Positions 58,603 to 61,805 of a stretch of 61,805 nucleotides of DNA are shown here, one piece after another; within the stretch, counting starts at the first letter, position 1; each line of letters opens with the position of its first letter. The translations under genes and the position numbers were made by a program. The stretch covers positions 1 to 61,805 of the forward strand of contig CAYVXE010000013.1 in assembly GCA_964455375.1 (NCBI GenBank), written 5' to 3'. The DNA comes from CAYVXE01 sp964455375. GTDB lineage: Bacteria > Zhuqueibacterota > Zhuqueibacteria > Oceanimicrobiales > Oceanimicrobiaceae. The notes beneath the pieces were generated by a model. That model was given only the letters and a program-made list of their open reading frames with translations. It made no database searches and was not told the origin of the DNA.

Positions 58603-61239
58603 ATGTCGAATTGGTTAACAGTTATTTTTTTAATGCTGTTTTGTGTTCAATTATTTGCAGCAAAACCGGACACACAAAAGCGTATTTATGTTACACGACA
58701 GATTAATCCGCATGCGCCCAAAATAGATGGTGCATTAGATGACCCTGCCTGGGGAAGAGTAGAATGGGGCGGCGACTTTACCCAAAGAGAGCCAAATGAT
58801 GGAGCAGAGCCTTCTCAGGAAACCGCATTTAAAGTTCTTTTTGATGAAAGCAATTTGTATGTTGGCATCCGTGCTTTTGACACTGAACCGAATAAAATCG
58901 TACGCCGGGTCATACGCCGAGACCAATTTGACGGTGATTTGGTTGAAATTAATATCGACAGTTATTTCGATCACCGCACTGCTTTTTCATTTACTATTAA
59001 TGCGGCTGGTGTCCGGGGGGATGAAGCTGTTTCCAATGATGGTGACAACTGGGATTCGAGTTGGAACCCGGTTTGGTTTGGTGAAGTGAGCATCGATGAA
59101 AAAGGGTGGTGTGCGGAGATAAAAATTCCATTCAGCCAACTTCGGTTTTCCAGTGTCAAAGAACAGGTTTGGGGTATTCAGGTCATGCGTCGGCTCTTTC
59201 GTGAAGGAGAAGATTCACTATGGCAGTATATCCCCAAAAATTCCGGTGGATATGTTAGCTATTTTGGTGAACTTCATGGGATTAAAGGGATTAAGCCCTC
59301 AAGGAGAATTGAACTGTTGCCCTATACGGTTGGTGATTTTCGACGTGTTCCAAAGGAGGAAGGCAATCCCTTCGTAACCGGCCAGGAGACAAATTTTTCC
59401 GCTGGCGCAGATGCCAAGATTGGGATCAGCAGCGATTTGACGCTTGATGTTACGATCAATCCGGATTTTGGCCAGGTTGAGGCAGACCCTTCAGAAGTAA
59501 ATTTGTCTGCATTTGAAACATTTTTTCCGGAAAAACGCCCATTTTTCATTGAAGGGAAAAGTATTTTAGACTACAAAATTATGGGTGGTGATGGTGGTTT
59601 TTCCAATGATCGTTTGTTCTATTCCCGCCGCATCGGCAGGCAACCACAATATTCACCGAACCTTTCTGGTAATGAATATTCGCTTGTTCCCGATCATACA
59701 TCGATACTGAGCGCAATGAAGTTAACAGGTAAAACTAAAAGCGGCTTATCTATCGGCGTCCTTGATGCCGTTACGCAGCGTGAATCGGCACAAATCGATT
59801 TGAACGGAATTCGGCGGAAGGAAACTGTAGAACCGTTAACCAATTACTTTGTTGGAAGACTGCAAAAAGATTATAACGACGGGAATACTGCTGTGGGCGG
59901 TATTTTTACTGCCTTACATAGAGATGTGTCTGCAAGTTACCTGAAGTTCTTAAACAATTCTGCTTATTCCGGCGGCTTTGATTTTCGTCATCAGTGGCAT
60001 GAAAAAACTTATTATGTGGATGTCAGAACTGCCTTCAGCCACATCCGCGGAAGCCGGGAGGCGATTCTCAATGCACAGACCGCTTCCCAGCGCTATTTTC
60101 AACGTCCGGATGCAGATTATGTCACGCTGGATTCTTCCAGGACGTCACTTTCAGGGCATGGAGGAATGCTTAGTTTCGGACGAGGTGGAAAGAATAAGCT
60201 GCGTTTGAACGCCGGAATGATGTGGCGCTCTCCGGGGTTAGAACTCAATGACATGGGGTTCCTGCGCCAGGCGGATAGAGTCTTGCAGTGGACCTGGATG
60301 GGGTATTCATGGGATAAACCAGTTAGCATTTTTCGCCGTTTACGCTTGAATTTTAATCAGTGGGCAGGTTGGGATTTTGGTGGCGAAATGGTTTTTACCG
60401 GTGGCAATGTCAATGGTGGCGGGCAGTTTAAAAACCACTGGTGGTTCTGGATGGGGGGCGGTAGAGAAGGAAATAATTTGTCCACCAGTGCTTTACGTGG
60501 TGGCCCTGCCATGAAATTTAGCGGACAGTGGAATCAATGGTACAATTTATCAACTGATAATCGTCCTTCGTTACAGTTTGGTTTTGGCGGGTTTAACAGT
60601 TGGAATGATGATGGAATCTCCAGACGAAATAATATTCGGTTTTGGGCTCGATATCGTCCGAGGAATGCCATGCAAATTCGCATTAATCCGTTTTATACAT
60701 TTAATAAGGACAATCTGCAATATGTTGACACAGTTGATTTTAATGGGGATAATCGTTTTTTGTTCGGACGGTTAAATCAAAAAACGTTCGGGATTACAAT
60801 GCGTATCGACTATAGTATTACGCCTGACCTTTCCATACAGTACTACGGCCAACCATTCATTTCAGCGGGGAATTATACCCACTTCAAGCGGATCACAAAC
60901 CCGCGTGACAATAGTTATGCAAACCGTTTCCATACATTTTCTGGAAGTGAATATCAAATCAATTCGGAAGACGAGAAAATACTTTTTGATGAAGACGGTG
61001 ATGGAAATAGTGATTATTCCATCGGACGGCCGGATTTTAACTTCCGCCAATTTCGATCCAATTTAGTTGTACGCTGGGAATACAGCCCCGGTTCTACGAT
61101 GTTTATTGTCTGGACCCAGGAACGGACTGGCTCGGATGCACACGGCCAATTTTCCCTGTCCAATGAGTTTCAGTCGTTATTTTCTGAAAGTTCGACCAAC
61201 ATCTTTCTGGTTAAATTTAGCAGGTGGTTTTCGTTGTAG
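58603..61239 (+). CDS. CBM9-like/DUF5916 outer-membrane-type protein
   Basis: An 878-aa exported protein with a signal peptide ending near LFAAKP. Residues 30-210 form a carbohydrate-binding-family-9-like domain (HAPKIDGALDDPAWGRVEW, FDESNLYVGIRAFD, ALINA-type core AFSFTINAAGVRGDE). The DUF5916 domain follows, with its diagnostic block VTINPDFGQVEADPSEVNLS and FFPEKRPFFIEG. The rest is a series of aromatic-rich beta strands ending in FLVKFSRWFSL, like a barrel. A possible calcium loop FDEDGDGNSDY lies near residue 800. The family is usual in Bacteroidota-related phyla; its function is unknown. GAGGTG precedes the ATG. Confidence 0.88.
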   Translation: MSNWLTVIFLMLFCVQLFAAKPDTQKRIYVTRQINPHAPKIDGALDDPAWGRVEWGGDFTQREPNDGAEPSQETAFKVLFDESNLYVGIRAFDTEPNKIVRRVIRRDQFDGDLVEINIDSYFDHRTAFSFTINAAGVRGDEAVSNDGDNWDSSWNPVWFGEVSIDEKGWCAEIKIPFSQLRFSSVKEQVWGIQVMRRLFREGEDSLWQYIPKNSGGYVSYFGELHGIKGIKPSRRIELLPYTVGDFRRVPKEEGNPFVTGQETNFSAGADAKIGISSDLTLDVTINPDFGQVEADPSEVNLSAFETFFPEKRPFFIEGKSILDYKIMGGDGGFSNDRLFYSRRIGRQPQYSPNLSGNEYSLVPDHTSILSAMKLTGKTKSGLSIGVLDAVTQRESAQIDLNGIRRKETVEPLTNYFVGRLQKDYNDGNTAVGGIFTALHRDVSASYLKFLNNSAYSGGFDFRHQWHEKTYYVDVRTAFSHIRGSREAILNAQTASQRYFQRPDADYVTLDSSRTSLSGHGGMLSFGRGGKNKLRLNAGMMWRSPGLELNDMGFLRQADRVLQWTWMGYSWDKPVSIFRRLRLNFNQWAGWDFGGEMVFTGGNVNGGGQFKNHWWFWMGGGREGNNLSTSALRGGPAMKFSGQWNQWYNLSTDNRPSLQFGFGGFNSWNDDGISRRNNIRFWARYRPRNAMQIRINPFYTFNKDNLQYVDTVDFNGDNRFLFGRLNQKTFGITMRIDYSITPDLSIQYYGQPFISAGNYTHFKRITNPRDNSYANRFHTFSGSEYQINSEDEKILFDEDGDGNSDYSIGRPDFNFRQFRSNLVVRWEYSPGSTMFIVWTQERTGSDAHGQFSLSNEFQSLFSESSTNIFLVKFSRWFSL

Positions 61240-61805
61240 CATGCATTGTAAAATCATTTGTTTTTTACTTGAGACGTGGCGTCCTTAAAATGTATCGACG
61301 ATTAAGTGATTGCAGTTTGATAATTTGACTGCCCTTTACAGGTGTAGAAGCATGGCCGTTCAACAACAGTTTTTGATATTTTGTGTTTGACCGGACGTGT
61401 GAGATGATTCACAAAAGGTGCCAGTTCAGATCCCGGCAATGCCCTTGTGCGCCACTTAAGCGCCAAACTGTGTTTTGTCTATCTAAATTGGTTAGTCGAA
61501 ACGGAGTTTCTCAGCAATTTCGTTCCAAAATAGAAAATTTGGAACCTGTAGCGCAGACTTTAGCCCGCGATGGTAAAGCAGTGCAACCCCCATCTTACCC
61601 TTATTCCCGTATTTCCACATACCTGTTTCTTAATCAAAAATCGAAAATCGTTAGTCTTTGTTCTGCAATCGATTTCTGTGTCCAGACCTCTCGACTTCAC
61701 TTCGTTCCGCTCAAGGTGACAAAAGAAAAGCAGTCCTGCATAGTGGCAGATACTGCTACTGCTTCTTCCACCTACTCCAACCCAACCATAGTTTGATTCA
61801 GACCA
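61240..61805. repeat. Gene-free end of window with intergenic repeats
   Basis: 566 nt. Near 61268 it has GGCGTCCTTAAAATGTATCG (related to family D), near 61550 GTAGCGCAGACTTTAGCCCG, and near 61687 CTCGACTTCACTTCGTTCCG followed by CTCAAGGTGACAAAAG, which resemble common bacterial dispersed repeats. Open frames over it have no coding character. Confidence 0.55.

Noticed and set aside
61383..61796. Open frame of 137 codons at the right end
   Set aside because: It lies over typical intergenic repeats, lacks a ribosome-binding site, and has an unstructured, cysteine- and serine-rich composition.

Overview
The window is a 61.8 kb scaffold from a Gram-negative bacterium of moderate GC content. It encodes a complete Tol-Pal envelope system, lipoprotein processing enzymes (Lgt, LspA), several lipobox proteins, an outer-membrane beta-barrel, a DUF5916 barrel protein and a secreted protein with a type IX secretion (T9SS) C-terminal sorting domain. 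Together with giant BNR/sortilin-like propellers, an ECF sigma factor of the TIGR02999 type and frequent weak Shine-Dalgarno sites, this points to the FCB superphylum, most likely a Calditrichota/KSB1/Ignavibacteria-like lineage. That placement is inference. Three 100-N gaps show it is a draft or metagenome assembly; two are flanked by the same 55 bp on both sides, so they are probably assembler artefacts.

Layout. 1-3.2 kb (minus): msrB, a lysophospholipid acyltransferase, a cupin and a DUF1835 protein as a tight operon, preceded by ogt. 3.4-8.7 kb (plus): a second acyltransferase, xdhC, lspA, guanine-deaminase-like guaD and rocD, separated by repeat-rich spacers. 9.0-13.6 kb: tolQ-tolR-tolA/tonB-tolB-pal-cpoB. 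13.7-15.5 kb: two ccmH-like genes and an AlaX-type editing protein, arranged as a visible tandem duplication with a chimeric junction. 15.5-26.6 kb: leuS (minus), an M16 protease, a methyltransferase, an HD protein, a HAD phosphatase overlapping a DUF885-like lipoprotein, and a GYF_2-MinD ATPase fusion. 26.8-30.4 kb: lgt and a three-gene ABC-2 exporter/TPR operon.

30.7-48.8 kb is the most distinctive region. It holds secreted M28 and M1 metallopeptidases, a polytopic membrane protein, and four tandem paralogues (about 1,030-1,057 aa each) of a secreted Asp-box beta-propeller. A small four-helix-bundle (S23/IVP-like) gene sits between the first two paralogues and is bracketed by direct repeats that contain inverted AATTACGAAT motifs: a candidate mobile cassette.

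48.9-61.8 kb: a conserved-looking 58-aa protein with its own promoter, strong RBS and terminator, an outer-membrane barrel protein, a 1,091-aa FG-GAP/CARDB/T9SS protein, a small membrane protein, an ECF sigma factor, an alpha/beta hydrolase with a duplicated N-terminal domain, an exported metallo-beta-lactamase-fold protein and the DUF5916 protein. Intergenic space carries at least five families of dispersed repeats, two of which appear to supply the stop codons of adjacent genes. No tRNA, rRNA, CRISPR array, transposase or phage gene was recognised.
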